Shown: one piece after another, positions 20,248-31,751 of the stretch
How positions within the stretch are numbered: the stretch's first letter is position 1
Layout: the number at the start of each line of letters is the position of its first letter
From: Endomicrobium sp.
GTDB taxonomy: Bacteria; Elusimicrobiota; Endomicrobiia; Endomicrobiales; Endomicrobiaceae
DNA: 50,542 nucleotides
Assembly (NCBI GenBank): GCA_031272265.1
Contig: JAISUD010000002.1
Span: 1 to 50,542, forward strand
Direction of reading: 5' to 3'
The notes under the pieces: model-generated
What the model saw: only the letters and a program-made list of their open reading frames with translations
Database searches by the model: none
Told to the model about the DNA's origin: nothing
Position numbers and translations under genes: made by a program

Positions 20248-20831
20248 AGCAAAGAAAAGCAAAAATTGTAAGAAAAACTAAAGAAACTAGTATTTCCGTT
20301 GAAATTAATCTTGATAGTTCCTCTGTAGTGTCGGTGTCAACTACTATAGGTTTTTTAGACCATATGCTTGAGCTTTTTGCTGTGCATTCGGGGATAGGCT
20401 TTAAAATCAAAGCTTTTGGAGATACTAATATAGATGACCATCATTTGGTTGAAGATTCGGGGATTGCTATAGGCCAGGCTTTGAAAGAAACCTTTGGAGA
20501 TAAAAGGGGCATTCTAAGATACGGACATTTCCTTTTGCCTATGGACGAAGCTTTAAGTTATGTAGCTTTAGATTTATCCGGTAGGTTTTATTTAAGTTAT
20601 GAAGTCAATATAAAGTTTCAGAAAACCGGATTTAACTATGATTTAATACAAGAATTTTTTTATGCTCTTGCAAGCAATGCTGGTATCACGTTACATATTA
20701 AAATGATTAAAGGAAGAAATAATCATCATATAGCAGAGTCTGTTTTCAAAGCTTTCGGCCACGCTTTGGGAAGAGCGATATTATATTCCAAAAATAAGAA
20801 CTTTGTTCCTTCAACTAAAGGAATTCTTTAG
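20244..20831 (+). CDS. hisB: Imidazoleglycerol-phosphate dehydratase
   Basis: GFLDHMLELFAVHSG, DDHHLVEDSGIAIGQAL, GRNNHHIAESVFKAFGHAL. Confidence 0.96.
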   Translation: MKQRKAKIVRKTKETSISVEINLDSSSVVSVSTTIGFLDHMLELFAVHSGIGFKIKAFGDTNIDDHHLVEDSGIAIGQALKETFGDKRGILRYGHFLLPMDEALSYVALDLSGRFYLSYEVNIKFQKTGFNYDLIQEFFYALASNAGITLHIKMIKGRNNHHIAESVFKAFGHALGRAILYSKNKNFVPSTKGIL

Positions 20832-20837
20832 AAAAAA

Positions 20838-21476
20838 ATGCAACGAACAAAAATCGCGGTTATAGATTATGGGTTTGGCAATATTAAGAGTGTTATAAAT
20901 GCTTTGCGTTATTGCGGGGCGGAGCCTTGTATTGTTGATTCTCCGTTAAAAATTTTAAATTTTGGTGGCACAATACTTCCCGGTGTAGGTGCATTTGGCC
21001 CAGCAGCGGATTTTTTAAAGTTAAAGGGTTTTTATAAAATCATACGCGATTATGTAAATTCCGGGAAAATGCTTTACGGAATATGTTTAGGATTCCAACT
21101 TTTTTTTACTAGAAGCTATGAAAATGGCAATTATGAGGGACTTGATATTATATCCGGCGAAGTAAAAAAATTTGAGTTTGGAGATAAAACTTTGAAGATT
21201 CCGCATATGGGTTGGAATGATATAAGTATAGCAGAGGGCGTATATGCAGAAAAAATGTTTTATTCGATAAATAATAGAGAAAATTTTTATTTTGTCCATT
21301 CTTATTATGTAGTGCCTGAAAATTTTTTATATGTTTCAAGTATATGTGAGTATGGTTTAAAATTTTGCTCTTCTGTAGCATATGAAAACGTATGGGGCAG
21401 CCAGTTTCATCCTGAGAAAAGTGGCAAGGAAGGATTAAAGATTTTAAGTAATTTTATAAATGAGGTAGGTAAATGA
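20838..21476 (+). CDS. hisH: Imidazole glycerol phosphate synthase, glutamine amidotransferase subunit
   Basis: [41 protein letters not shown]. Confidence 0.95.
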   Translation: MQRTKIAVIDYGFGNIKSVINALRYCGAEPCIVDSPLKILNFGGTILPGVGAFGPAADFLKLKGFYKIIRDYVNSGKMLYGICLGFQLFFTRSYENGNYEGLDIISGEVKKFEFGDKTLKIPHMGWNDISIAEGVYAEKMFYSINNRENFYFVHSYYVVPENFLYVSSICEYGLKFCSSVAYENVWGSQFHPEKSGKEGLKILSNFINEVGK

Positions 21477-22195
21477 TTGTAATACCGGCAATTGATATAA
21501 GACAAGGGAATTCGGTAAGGTTGAAACAGGGCAAAATTGACGCAGAAACTATTTATTCCACAGATCCAGTTTTTATTGCAAAACTCTGGAGAGCAAAGGG
21601 AGCGCAGCGTATACATGTTGTTGATTTAGACGGTGCTTTTAACGGAATGAATATAAATAAAGACATTATTAGAAATATATGCGAGGCAGTTGATGTTCCC
21701 ATTGAGGTCGGTGGCGGAATAAGGGATATGGATAAAATAAAAGAAGTTTTTGATATGGGCGCTTCATATGCAATTTTGGGTACGGTAGCGGTTTATAATC
21801 CTGAGATTGTAAGGAAATCTATAGATAAATATGGCCCTGAGAAAATAATTGTTGCTGTTGACGCGAAAGATGGAAGGATTGCAATAGGCGGGTGGAAAGA
21901 TATAACTCCAGTTGAGATTTTAGGGCTTGTAAAGAGACTAAAAGAAATAGGTGTTGAGGAGATTTTATATACTGATATATCTAGAGATGGAATGTTTATG
22001 GGACCTGATTTTGCAGGAATTAAAAGATTGTCTGAAAGCGGTATGAGAATAATTGCTTCTGGTGGGGTGAAAACTATTGACGATTTAATTGAGCTAAAAA
22101 AATACGAAAGGAACGGTGTTTTTGCTACAGTGGTTGGCAGCGCATTGTATACAAATGATTTTAAGCTTGAAGATGCGATAAAAAAAGTGGAATAA
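21473..22195 (+). CDS. hisA: ProFAR isomerase
   Basis: [45 protein letters not shown]. Confidence 0.96.
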   Translation: MIVIPAIDIRQGNSVRLKQGKIDAETIYSTDPVFIAKLWRAKGAQRIHVVDLDGAFNGMNINKDIIRNICEAVDVPIEVGGGIRDMDKIKEVFDMGASYAILGTVAVYNPEIVRKSIDKYGPEKIIVAVDAKDGRIAIGGWKDITPVEILGLVKRLKEIGVEEILYTDISRDGMFMGPDFAGIKRLSESGMRIIASGGVKTIDDLIELKKYERNGVFATVVGSALYTNDFKLEDAIKKVE

Positions 22196-22245
22196 GCATT
22201 TTTTATTAAGATTTAGAGACGACAACAAACTGGCAAGGGATTGAA

Positions 22246-23007
22246 ATGTTAGGAATAAGACTAATACCGTGTTTAGATGTTGCTAAGGGACGTGTTGTTA
22301 AGGGGACGAATTTTGTTAATTTAAGAGATGCGGGTGATCCTGTTGAAGTTGCGGAACAATATTATTCAGAAGGTGCGGACGAAATTGTGTTTTTGGATAT
22401 TACGGCGACTCACGAAGGACGCAATACTACGGTGGATTTAGTTAGAAAGACAGCTGAAAAAGTCTTTATTCCGCTTACGGTGGGCGGAGGAATAAGAACT
22501 ATTGAAGATATAAGAAATCTTTTAAATGCGGGAGCAGATAAAGTTTCGCTGAATTCTTCTGCTGTTAAGGATCCTGAAATTATAAGGAAAGCAAGTGATA
22601 AATTTGGTATCCAATGCATAGTTGTTGCAGTGGACGCAAAGAAGGTAAGGGAATATAAGTGGAATGTATTTGTTCACGGTGGGAGAATAGATACTGGAAT
22701 TGATGCTGTTGTTTGGTCTGAAAAAGCTGCAAAGCTTGGTGCCGGTGAAATTTTACTAACTAGCATGGATAAGGATGGGACAAAAGACGGTTATGATTTA
22801 GAACTTTTAAAAGCAGTTTCAAATTCTCTGGAAATACCGGTAATTGCCTCCGGCGGTGCGGGAAAAATAGAGCATTTTTCCCAAGCTTGCGAGTACGGCG
22901 CTTCGGCAATGCTTGCAGCTTCTTTGTTTCATTACAAAAAGTTGACGATAAAAGAGATTAAGGATTATCTAGAGTCTAAAAATATATTTGTTAGAACAAT
23001 AAATTGA
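22246..23007 (+). CDS. hisF: Imidazole glycerol phosphate synthase, cyclase subunit
   Basis: [54 protein letters not shown]. Confidence 0.96.
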   Translation: MLGIRLIPCLDVAKGRVVKGTNFVNLRDAGDPVEVAEQYYSEGADEIVFLDITATHEGRNTTVDLVRKTAEKVFIPLTVGGGIRTIEDIRNLLNAGADKVSLNSSAVKDPEIIRKASDKFGIQCIVVAVDAKKVREYKWNVFVHGGRIDTGIDAVVWSEKAAKLGAGEILLTSMDKDGTKDGYDLELLKAVSNSLEIPVIASGGAGKIEHFSQACEYGASAMLAASLFHYKKLTIKEIKDYLESKNIFVRTIN

Positions 23008-23127
23008 AGCTGAGAGTTAAAGATATTATATATCGGCAGATAGGTGACGTAAAAATAATTACGCTATTGTAATAGATTTTAGCTTGGTGAGTTAAATTTT
23101 AATACGCATTAAAAAAGAGAATTTTTT

Positions 23128-23526
23128 ATGGACGAAATTATTAAAAATTTGAAGTTTGACGATAAAAAACTTATTCCCGTCATAGTTCAGGATTGGAAAA
23201 ATAATGTAGTTTTAATGTTAGCCTATATGAATAAAGAGGCTATTAAGAGAACTCTTGAAACAAAAAAGGCTACTTTTTGGAGTCGCTCGAGACAAACTTT
23301 TTGGGTTAAAGGTGAAACTTCAGGGAATGTGCAGAAAGTAAAAGAATTTTATTATGACTGTGACGGTGATTGTATTCTTTTAAAAGTAAATCAAGTTGGG
23401 GATGCGGCATGCCATACCGGGCATAGAAGTTGTTTTTTTTCGAAGGTTACCTCACTCGAGACGATAGAAACAATAGACGAAATACTTTTTGATCCCGATA
23501 AGGTTTATAAAAAATCTTTAAAATAA
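23128..23526 (+). CDS. hisI: Phosphoribosyl-AMP cyclohydrolase
   Basis: [58 protein letters not shown]. No fused HisE domain. Confidence 0.95.
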   Translation: MDEIIKNLKFDDKKLIPVIVQDWKNNVVLMLAYMNKEAIKRTLETKKATFWSRSRQTFWVKGETSGNVQKVKEFYYDCDGDCILLKVNQVGDAACHTGHRSCFFSKVTSLETIETIDEILFDPDKVYKKSLK

Positions 23527-24068
23527 GAAAAAGATATCACTAATATTAATAAAAAAGTTATAGGATGCGAAGATTTATAAATCGCAGAGTTAACATTTTG
23601 CTAAGTTTTTGCTGGCTTTTGAAAACACTCTAAAAGATTATCAAAAAAACGTAGTTTTTAATCTCTATTCTTTTATTGCTTTAAGGGTCTGTCAAATCGT
23701 GTTTCAAATAATAAAGATGTTAGTTGAAGATTAGACAAAATTCGTCTATATTGTGAGTAAACTTATAAAAGTCAAAATTTGAAAATGTCTTAATGATACC
23801 AGAGCCTTTTTAAAAAGGAAATTAAAAGTAATGATATGATATGTATATAATTGAGAGGATGATAGCAAAACTTTGCTGTGGAATAAACTGCAGGTGGTAA
23901 AGAAGCTCTTTTTGTTGTGCAAGCCGCAAAACTCTAAACGGTAAGTGCTGTGTAAATAGCTAAAGCGAAATTGTGGATTTTTAAGAAATGACAGTTTACG
24001 AAGATGTCTTTAAGATGGAGAGGATTTATTGACTGAAGGAATTTCTTGGCTAAAATGTTTTAAATACT

Positions 24069-24099
24069 ATATCTCAATTTTTTGATATGAGATATTTTT
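24069..24099 (+). terminator. Weak stem-loop followed by T tract between hisI and accD
   Basis: ATATCTCA-N11-TGAGATAT followed by TTTT. 8-bp arms, low GC. Confidence 0.3.
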
Positions 24100-24139
24100 A
24101 AATGGTGACGAAGAGGGGATAGGTCGGAGGAAGATTAGA

Positions 24140-24946
24140 ATGGAAATGAGAGTTAAGAAAACATCTGAAAAGAAAGGACTTCCTGCAGGTATTTGGACTA
24201 AATGCAAAAAGTGCGATAATGTTTTCCTGCAAAAAGATTTTGAAGAAAATTTTATGGTCTGTCCTAAATGCGGTTACTATACAAGACTTAATGCGATTAA
24301 GAGAATTGAATTTATAGTAGATAAAGAAAGTTTTAAAGAAATTAACGCGAATATTAAATCTGTGAATTTTTTGGATTTTCCAGAATATTCAGATAAGATA
24401 AAAAAATCTGCGATAAACGACGCTGTTGTTACAGGTGAAGCAAAAGTTAGTGGTTATAATGTTATGATAGCCGTTATGGATTTTAGATTTATGGGCGGCA
24501 GCATGGGATCTGTTGTGGGCGAGAAAATAGTAAGAGCAATAGAGAGAGCCTTGAAAAAAAAGTATCATGTAATTATCGTTTCCGCTTCAGGTGGGGCAAG
24601 AATGCAAGAGGGTATAGTATCTCTTATGCAAATGGGTAAAACAAGCGCCGCACTTGCAAAACTTGCCGATAGCGGACTTGCATTTATTTCTATTTTAACG
24701 GATCCTACCACTGGTGGAGTTGCCGCAAGTTATGCTATGCTCGGAGATATAAATATTGCCGAACCGAAGGCTTTAATAGGTTTTGCAGGGCCTAGAGTTA
24801 TTGAACAAACTATAAGACAACAGCTTCCAAAAGATTTTCAGTTTTCTGAATTTTTGGAGAAACACGGAATGATTGATATTGTCGTAGAAAGAAAAAATAT
24901 GAAAGATGTTCTTGCTAAGATATTAAAGTTTTTTTACAATAAGTAA
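24140..24946 (+). CDS. accD: Acetyl-CoA carboxylase carboxyltransferase beta subunit
   Basis: Zn-binding CKKC...CPKC, VMDFRFMGGSMGSVVGEK, SASGGARMQEG, DPTTGGVAAS. Confidence 0.95.
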   Translation: MEMRVKKTSEKKGLPAGIWTKCKKCDNVFLQKDFEENFMVCPKCGYYTRLNAIKRIEFIVDKESFKEINANIKSVNFLDFPEYSDKIKKSAINDAVVTGEAKVSGYNVMIAVMDFRFMGGSMGSVVGEKIVRAIERALKKKYHVIIVSASGGARMQEGIVSLMQMGKTSAALAKLADSGLAFISILTDPTTGGVAASYAMLGDINIAEPKALIGFAGPRVIEQTIRQQLPKDFQFSEFLEKHGMIDIVVERKNMKDVLAKILKFFYNK

Positions 24947-26226
24947 TGGTTTTTAAATTTTTAAAAGAATATGAGGGAATGACGCCGGGACTTTCAAGAA
25001 TAAGAAGATTTCTTAAAAGTGTAGGCAATCCTCAGAGCAGATTGAAAGTAATCCATGTAGCAGGGACTAACGGGAAAGGCTCAACGGCGGCTTTTATATC
25101 TGAAATTTGTAGCGCGAGTGGGTATAAAACGGCATTGTATACATCGCCACATTTAATTGATATTACTGAAAGAATTAAAGTTGACGGTATAGAAATATCT
25201 AAAAAAATTTTTGACGACTTGTCGGAAAAATATTCAGCAGAAGCATTAAAGTGCAAACTTTCATATTTTGAATATTTAACTTCATTGGCCTTTATATATT
25301 TTGCAGATATGAAAGTAGATATTGCTGTAATTGAAACGGGACTTGGTGGTCGTTTTGACGCGACAAACATAATAAAAAAGCCGTTGATTTGCATAATAAC
25401 ATCTATTGCGAAAGAGCATCAAGAAATACTCGGAACTACGATTGAAGAAATAGCTTTTGAAAAAGTCGGGATAATAAAAAAAGGATCCTATGTTGTTTGC
25501 AGTAAACTGCCCGCAAAAGCTATCGTTGTGGTAAAAAATAAGACAGAGCCGTACTTATATGGAAAAGATTTTAGAATTATAAATAATAAAGACGACATAT
25601 ACGGTCAAAAATTTGATTATGTTAGTACAAATATTAAAATGCGAAATGTTGAAGTAAAGCTTTTAGGCATACATCAGTCTATAAACGCTTCAGTTGCTAT
25701 TTTTACTGTGGAACTTTTAAATAATAGTGGATATCATTTAAATGAGACACATATAAGGGCGGGTCTGGCTAGCACAGTTTGGCATGGTCGGTTTGACATA
25801 AGAAAAATTGTTTGGGGAAATAAGAGTTTTAAGTTGATTATAGATGGTGCGCATAATGTTCAAGGTTTGAATGCCTTTTTTAAAACATTTAAACAACTTG
25901 GTTTTTCAAATGAGAAAAGAGTTTTCATTTTTTCTGTCATGAAGGAGAAAAAATATAAATGCATGGTGAAAAAAGTGGCTTCTTTTGCAAAGAAAGTAAT
26001 ATTGTTAAAAATAAATAATAGCAGAGCTTTAGACTCTGACATCTTAAAACGAGAGTTTTCAAAGTATATTGAGCAAAGTAAAGTTTATACAGCAAGTTCG
26101 CTGAAAAACGCTTATAATATGATAGACGACGGAGAAATAGTGGCGACAATAGGTTCTCTTTATCTTGCAGGAGAAGTTTTAAAACACGCGAGGAGTGAAG
26201 GAATTCAAATGAATTATAAAAATTAG
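24946..26226 (+). CDS. folC: Bifunctional folylpolyglutamate synthase/dihydrofolate synthase
   Basis: VAGTNGKGSTAAF, YTSPHL, ETGLGGRFDATN, IDGAHN. Start overlaps the accD stop. Confidence 0.94.
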   Translation: MVFKFLKEYEGMTPGLSRIRRFLKSVGNPQSRLKVIHVAGTNGKGSTAAFISEICSASGYKTALYTSPHLIDITERIKVDGIEISKKIFDDLSEKYSAEALKCKLSYFEYLTSLAFIYFADMKVDIAVIETGLGGRFDATNIIKKPLICIITSIAKEHQEILGTTIEEIAFEKVGIIKKGSYVVCSKLPAKAIVVVKNKTEPYLYGKDFRIINNKDDIYGQKFDYVSTNIKMRNVEVKLLGIHQSINASVAIFTVELLNNSGYHLNETHIRAGLASTVWHGRFDIRKIVWGNKSFKLIIDGAHNVQGLNAFFKTFKQLGFSNEKRVFIFSVMKEKKYKCMVKKVASFAKKVILLKINNSRALDSDILKREFSKYIEQSKVYTASSLKNAYNMIDDGEIVATIGSLYLAGEVLKHARSEGIQMNYKN

Positions 26227-26430
26227 ACGGAAAAGTTCTCTAAGTACTGCTTTTTTGTTCAAAGTTTTAATTCAAAGTGGTAGTTATTAATCAAGTGTGG
26301 TTATAATAAATAATTGAAAGACAGAGGTATATAGATTTTAAAAAGTTATCTTAAAACAAAAAATGTGACTTTAAGAAAATTTGTTTTATATAGAAAAAAA
26401 TCCTCATCAAATTAAATTTATAGAGGTGTT

Positions 26431-28662
26431 ATGGCTGATAATTTCAGCAACTATTCAAGGGATATATTATTATTTAAATTTAAGAAGATCATTGCTTTTG
26501 TCATAGTTATAATGTTGTTAAACGTGTTATTGTTAACGGGGGATATTTTTGCTCATGAGGATATTGATATATCTACGGATAATCTTGAATACAGTGAAGA
26601 GCAAGGAGGTCGTTTTTCGGCAAAAGGCGGTGTTATTCTTTACTGGGGAAAGAGAAAGATATTCGCCGACTATCTTGAATTTATTCTCGGTGAGAAAACT
26701 ATAACCGCTGGTGGCAATGTCAAAGTTGAAGAATCCGGGAGTATAATTCACGCGGATAGCGTTAAATATAATTATGATAAGAAAAGCAGCGAAATAAAAG
26801 AAGTTTTTGGATATTCGCGTGATATTTTTATTCGCGCGAAATATCTAGGAGGGATTGGCAAAGACACAAAAGACGCAAATGATAATGATATGTATGCGAT
26901 AAGAGATATAAAACTTTCAACCTGCGATTTAGATGATACGCATTTTTATTTGAAAGCAAGACGAGGAAAACTCCAGTTAAATAAAATGGTTACTCTTTAT
27001 AACCCGGTTATTTATATAGGTAAAATTCCAGTGTTTTATCTACCTATATTTTGGAAATCTTTGGATAAAGAAAGTTTTCTTTATAAGCTTAAAGTGAATC
27101 CTCAGCTGTCCTATGGTAAGAAAAGACTCTCTTTGAAAACAGAACTTTCATTTCCGTTGTTTAAACATTTGACACTTGGGTTTGTATTTGATGCTTTCCA
27201 TTTAATAAAAAGTGACAGCGAAGGGACACTTGATTATATAACTAAAGACTTAATTGCGAAATTACACGTTTTTCATAAGCCTTCTGATAAGCACCGTAAG
27301 CAGTCCGACCAAGAGGAGAAAGATTTTTACGTAAATTTTAATTATTTTCAAATAATAAATCATATGTGGACGTCGCGGGCCAAAGGAACTATATCTATTA
27401 TTAACAGTAAAAGTATTAGCGAAGATAATTATACGCACGCATCTTTAAGTATGCAGACAAACAATATAAACTTAAATTTCGGTATTGCTCTTCCGAGTGT
27501 GAGAAGGAGATTTTATTTACCGCCAGAAGGGTATAATAATTATGAGAATTTGAATTTAATACGTCCTGCAATAGATTTTACGTGGTATCATAAATTTAAT
27601 TTTTATGGAATAGTGCAGAGAACTGGATTTATGTGGAATAGTACTTTAATTGGCGATTATTATTTACGGAATCGGTATAATCAAGAATACGATACTGAAG
27701 GATTTTTTTATAATGCTGGATCTCGGAGACGACTTTGCAAAGAAGCCCATTCCAATCTAACTTATAAACAAGAGAAAATGATTATCAAACAAACGATATG
27801 TATAAATCATGCTTTGACAAGGAGTTTTAGTTTGGGGGAAAGAACTATGTTAAAACCTAATTTAGAACTGCTAGCAATATTTGAGGTTTGGAATAGAAAT
27901 TATGATTTTAACATTTTTCTGAAACCAGAATATATTGTTGGATTTTCTCCAAGATGTGTGGGATCTTTAAATTTAAGACATAGAGTTTTAGACTGGATGG
28001 AGTGGGACTTCAATTTTTGTTTACTAAGATTAAAAAACGAAAAAGATCTTTTGAATTTTTCGCATTATTATTTTTACCATCCAAAATCTTCTTTTACTAG
28101 TTATATGTATATTAGAGATAAGGCTGTTATCAAAACTCGCCTTTCATATGACGAAGAGCGGTTGCCTTTTGTTACAGAACTAACATGGATCCCCGGAAAT
28201 TTTATAATTGCAAATGTAAAACATTCCCAGTCGTTATATCCGTTTAAGGTTAATTATTTTCAGTTCTACTCCAAAATTGGGAAATTGGATAGGGCTTATT
28301 TGAATTTTAATTTTTTTTGCGGAAACCGCGAAATTAATACTATGTTAGGATTTGGATTTTGGATTACTTCTAAATGGAGATTTGACTGTAATTTTACAAC
28401 ACAGCAATCTTCTATTGATTTATCACACTTTAAAGTGGATAAATGTGAATTTAAAATTTTCAGAGATTTACATTGTTATAATTTCTTCTTAGGTGTGAGA
28501 TTTGTAAGAGATGTTTCAAGAGATAAAGAAGAGAGTTGGAACACAGAGGTATTTGCTAGGATTGATACTGAGTCAGTAAGTAAGTCTTTTAGGAACAAAA
28601 AGTATTTCAATGACTTGGAGGCAACACCTCTATTATGGTTGCATCATCGACGGTCGTTATAG
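26431..28662 (+). CDS. LPS-assembly protein LptD/OstA-like outer membrane protein
   Basis: Signal/TM segment, OstA-like N-terminal domain (ISTDNLEYSEEQGGRFSAKGGVILYWGKRKIFADYLEF), long beta-rich C-terminus. Confidence 0.72.
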   Translation: MADNFSNYSRDILLFKFKKIIAFVIVIMLLNVLLLTGDIFAHEDIDISTDNLEYSEEQGGRFSAKGGVILYWGKRKIFADYLEFILGEKTITAGGNVKVEESGSIIHADSVKYNYDKKSSEIKEVFGYSRDIFIRAKYLGGIGKDTKDANDNDMYAIRDIKLSTCDLDDTHFYLKARRGKLQLNKMVTLYNPVIYIGKIPVFYLPIFWKSLDKESFLYKLKVNPQLSYGKKRLSLKTELSFPLFKHLTLGFVFDAFHLIKSDSEGTLDYITKDLIAKLHVFHKPSDKHRKQSDQEEKDFYVNFNYFQIINHMWTSRAKGTISIINSKSISEDNYTHASLSMQTNNINLNFGIALPSVRRRFYLPPEGYNNYENLNLIRPAIDFTWYHKFNFYGIVQRTGFMWNSTLIGDYYLRNRYNQEYDTEGFFYNAGSRRRLCKEAHSNLTYKQEKMIIKQTICINHALTRSFSLGERTMLKPNLELLAIFEVWNRNYDFNIFLKPEYIVGFSPRCVGSLNLRHRVLDWMEWDFNFCLLRLKNEKDLLNFSHYYFYHPKSSFTSYMYIRDKAVIKTRLSYDEERLPFVTELTWIPGNFIIANVKHSQSLYPFKVNYFQFYSKIGKLDRAYLNFNFFCGNREINTMLGFGFWITSKWRFDCNFTTQQSSIDLSHFKVDKCEFKIFRDLHCYNFFLGVRFVRDVSRDKEESWNTEVFARIDTESVSKSFRNKKYFNDLEATPLLWLHHRRSL

Positions 28663-28855
28663 ATTATGTTTTTACTAAAATTTGCGATTTATTTAATTAT
28701 ATTTGATTGATTGTGATTCAAAAAATTAGTGTTAAAATGATATAGCATTCAAGCGCGGTGTGTATATTTTGGAGATTATAGTATAGACATGGAAAATATT
28801 ACTGTTGGTTAAAGACAGTCAATTTCAGTAGCTTTATTCCGGCGTTTTTGGGTAT

Positions 28856-28943
28856 GGAGAAGTGGCCGAGTTGGTTTAAGGCGTCAGTTTCGAAAACTGA
28901 TATATAGGAAACTGTATCGAGGGTTCAAATCCCTCCTTCTCCG
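28856..28943 (+). tRNA. tRNA-Ser (anticodon CGA)
   Basis: Acceptor GGAGAAG/CTTCTCC, anticodon arm TCAGT-TTCGAAA-ACTGA, long variable arm, T-arm GAGGG-TTCAAAT-CCCTC, discriminator G. CCA not encoded. Confidence 0.96.
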
Positions 28944-29080
28944 TTTAATTTATTTTTTATAGAATAATTTCTTTGTTATAGATATTTATTGCTTTTACTT
29001 TTGCCGGATTAATAGATTTAACTCAGAATATAATTTTGTTTGATTGACAAAACAGATTGAAATTTATATAAACTTTAAGT

Positions 29081-29599
29081 ATGACTAAAGAAATTTTAGC
29101 GGTTTATCCGGGAAGTTTTGATCCGCCTACAAATGGCCATTTGGATATTGTAATGAGAGCTTCTTGCCTTTTTCCGAAAATAATAGTTGCCATAACTGAA
29201 AATGTATCTAAAAGGCATATCTTTTCTTTAGAGAAAAGAATTAATTTGTTTGAGAAAATTACTGAGAATTTGAAAAATGTGGAAGTGACATCTTTTTCGG
29301 GTCTTCTGGCAAATTATCTTGAAAGGATTAATTCTTTTATTTTGATAAGAGGATTGAGGGCGCTCTCTGATTTTGAGTATGAATTTCAAATGGCGTTAAT
29401 GAATAGAAAGCTGAACAAAAAAATTGAAACGATATTCTTAATGACGGATCAGACTTATACGTTCATTTCATCTAATATGGTAAAAGAGATTGCAATGCTT
29501 GGAGGCAATATCATTGACTTTGTGCCTAAATGCGTAGATGAAGAATTAAAAAAGCATGTTATGGGTTTATCAAAAGAAAATTTTGCAAAGCAGTGTTGA
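29081..29599 (+). CDS. coaD: Pantetheine-phosphate adenylyltransferase
   Basis: AVYPGSFDPPTNGHLDIVMRA, LIRGLRALSDFEYEFQMA, FISSNMVKEIA. Confidence 0.96.
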   Translation: MTKEILAVYPGSFDPPTNGHLDIVMRASCLFPKIIVAITENVSKRHIFSLEKRINLFEKITENLKNVEVTSFSGLLANYLERINSFILIRGLRALSDFEYEFQMALMNRKLNKKIETIFLMTDQTYTFISSNMVKEIAMLGGNIIDFVPKCVDEELKKHVMGLSKENFAKQC

Positions 29600-29949
29600 T
29601 TTCAGCAGTAAAATAGAAATGTGCAGTTTTTCCAATAAAGTTTATCTGCAACTGATTTTTAGTTTTTTACTGTATTTGCAGAGTTTTAAATTACGAACAA
29701 TGAAACGCTGAATTAAATGAAAATGGGAAAAAGTTTTTTAGAGGTATTAGGTAACAAGCTTTTTTAATTTATTTAAAATAATAAAAAGGTTACAAAAAGA
29801 GAAAGTAAAAGGAGTAATTCTTTTTGTTTTTCTTTTTAGGGGAAGCAGTGCCGTGTATAAAGCTTGTAGTATTTTAAATTAGGATATTGGAATAAAAAAA
29901 TAAAGTTTTGGCAATCTATAATTGCGTGTAAAGCTGAACAAATTATAAA

Positions 29950-30570
29950 ATGGCATCTTTCATATTAGGAGTGATTTTAGTTTTTTGTATAGGATTTATG
30001 GCAGGAAGTATAATATATAGAACGCATTTTATTAAACTTCTTTCGGCGTTTTCATTTGTGTTTCTTTTTTATAAATTTTCTTTTTCACTTCAATTTGCTA
30101 TATTTGCTTTTCTTGTAATGTTGCTGATTTCTATTTCAGTGATAGATTGTTTTTATAAAATCATACCTGTAATATTTTCAGCTTTTTTAATTATTTTTGG
30201 TATATTGTCAAGTTTTATAAATTTAACTTTGGGCGAAACGTGTTTGTCAAGGTTTTTAAATTCTTTTTTAGGTGTTTTTACAGGTGGCGGTTCGTTGTTT
30301 ATTTTAGGAGTTTTAGGTCAGTTTGTTTATAAAAAAGAGGTTATAGGTGGTGGAGACGTTAAACTTATGGCGGGTGTTGGCGCGTTTATAGGGTGGGAAA
30401 AAGTTTTGTTTGCAATATTCGTTGCGGCGGTTTTGTGCGGTATAGTAGGATTAATACTTGTATTTTTGAAAAAAATTGAAAGAAAAGAGTATATACCTTT
30501 CGGCCCTTTTTTATCAACAGCATCTTTTATATCTTTGTTTATTCCCAAACCTTCGTTAATGTTTATTTAA
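29950..30570 (+). CDS. Type IV prepilin peptidase (A24 family), lacking the cysteine-rich methyltransferase domain
   Basis: VIDCFYKIIP and GGGDVKLMAGVGAFIGW carry the catalytic Asp contexts. The N-terminal GxxxGSxxxR motif is followed directly by the peptidase core with no CxxC pairs. Confidence 0.85.
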   Translation: MASFILGVILVFCIGFMAGSIIYRTHFIKLLSAFSFVFLFYKFSFSLQFAIFAFLVMLLISISVIDCFYKIIPVIFSAFLIIFGILSSFINLTLGETCLSRFLNSFLGVFTGGGSLFILGVLGQFVYKKEVIGGGDVKLMAGVGAFIGWEKVLFAIFVAAVLCGIVGLILVFLKKIERKEYIPFGPFLSTASFISLFIPKPSLMFI

Positions 30571-30686
30571 CTGGAGAATCAAAGAGTTTCAAATAAACGT
30601 TTTCAAAAATATTTTTAGGAGTATTATTTAATAATTAGTTGACAACAAGTTAAAATTGTTATATAGTCATTGTTAAAAATTCAAAA

Positions 30687-31751
30687 TTGGAGATATATAT
30701 GTCATATAAAATTACTCTTATTCCAGGTGATGGTACGGGTCCTGAAATTGCTGAGGTTACAGCAAAAGTTATAGAAGCTACAGGTGTAAAAGTTGATTGG
30801 GAAATAGCACAAGCAGGTGTTGAGGCAGTGGAAAAAGGAGGAACGACTCTTCCTTCAAGTACTTTGGATTCTATAAGGAAGAATAAAGTGGCTTTGAAAG
30901 CTCCTCTGACGACTCCTATAGGCACTGGATTTCGCTCCGTCAACGTTGCAATAAGAAAGGAGCTTGATTTATTTGTATGTCTTAGACCGTGCAAGACTTA
31001 TAACGGCGTAAAGTCAAAATATGAGAATATAGATTTAGTTGTCGTAAGAGAAAACACAGAAGATTTGTATTCAGGTGTTGAGTACACGCAGGACTCAGAG
31101 GAATCTAAGGAGATAATTAAACTTTCAAATAATAAAATAAGAGAACATTCTGCAATATCAATAAAACCTATTTCAAGTTTCGGAACAGAAAGAATTGTAC
31201 GATACGCTTTTGAATATGCGTTAAAATGCAAGAGAAGAAAAGTTACTGCTGTGACAAAAGCAAATATCATGAAATGTACTGACGGATTGTTTTATGAAAC
31301 GGCAAGAAAGGTGGCGAAAGATTACGAAGGTAAAATTGAATACGAAGAAAGATTAATTGATAATATGTGCATGCAACTTGTTCAGAAACCCGAGCTTTAT
31401 GATGTTATAGTGCTTCCAAATCTTTATGGTGACATTCTCTCAGATTTATGTGCAGGGCTTGTAGGCGGACTAGGCGTTGCACCTGGGGCAAATTTAGGAA
31501 AAGATATTGCAGTTTTTGAAGCAGTTCATGGTTCTGCTCCTAAATATAAAGGATTAAATAAGGTGAATCCAACGGCTTTAATTCTTTCTGCGAAGCTTAT
31601 GCTTGAGCATCTCGGTGAAATAAATGCTGCCTGCAGACTTGAAAAAGCGGTAGCGGATGTTATAATTGAGAAGAAATGCGTTACCTATGATTTAGGCGGT
31701 ACTGCGGGGACAAAAGAAATGGGACAAGCAATAATTGAAAGACTTAAATGA
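30687..31751 (+). CDS. Isocitrate/isopropylmalate dehydrogenase family, probably NAD-dependent isocitrate dehydrogenase
   Basis: [62 protein letters not shown] at 30699 ([10 protein letters not shown]) is an alternative start. Confidence 0.9.
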   Translation: MEIYMSYKITLIPGDGTGPEIAEVTAKVIEATGVKVDWEIAQAGVEAVEKGGTTLPSSTLDSIRKNKVALKAPLTTPIGTGFRSVNVAIRKELDLFVCLRPCKTYNGVKSKYENIDLVVVRENTEDLYSGVEYTQDSEESKEIIKLSNNKIREHSAISIKPISSFGTERIVRYAFEYALKCKRRKVTAVTKANIMKCTDGLFYETARKVAKDYEGKIEYEERLIDNMCMQLVQKPELYDVIVLPNLYGDILSDLCAGLVGGLGVAPGANLGKDIAVFEAVHGSAPKYKGLNKVNPTALILSAKLMLEHLGEINAACRLEKAVADVIIEKKCVTYDLGGTAGTKEMGQAIIERLK

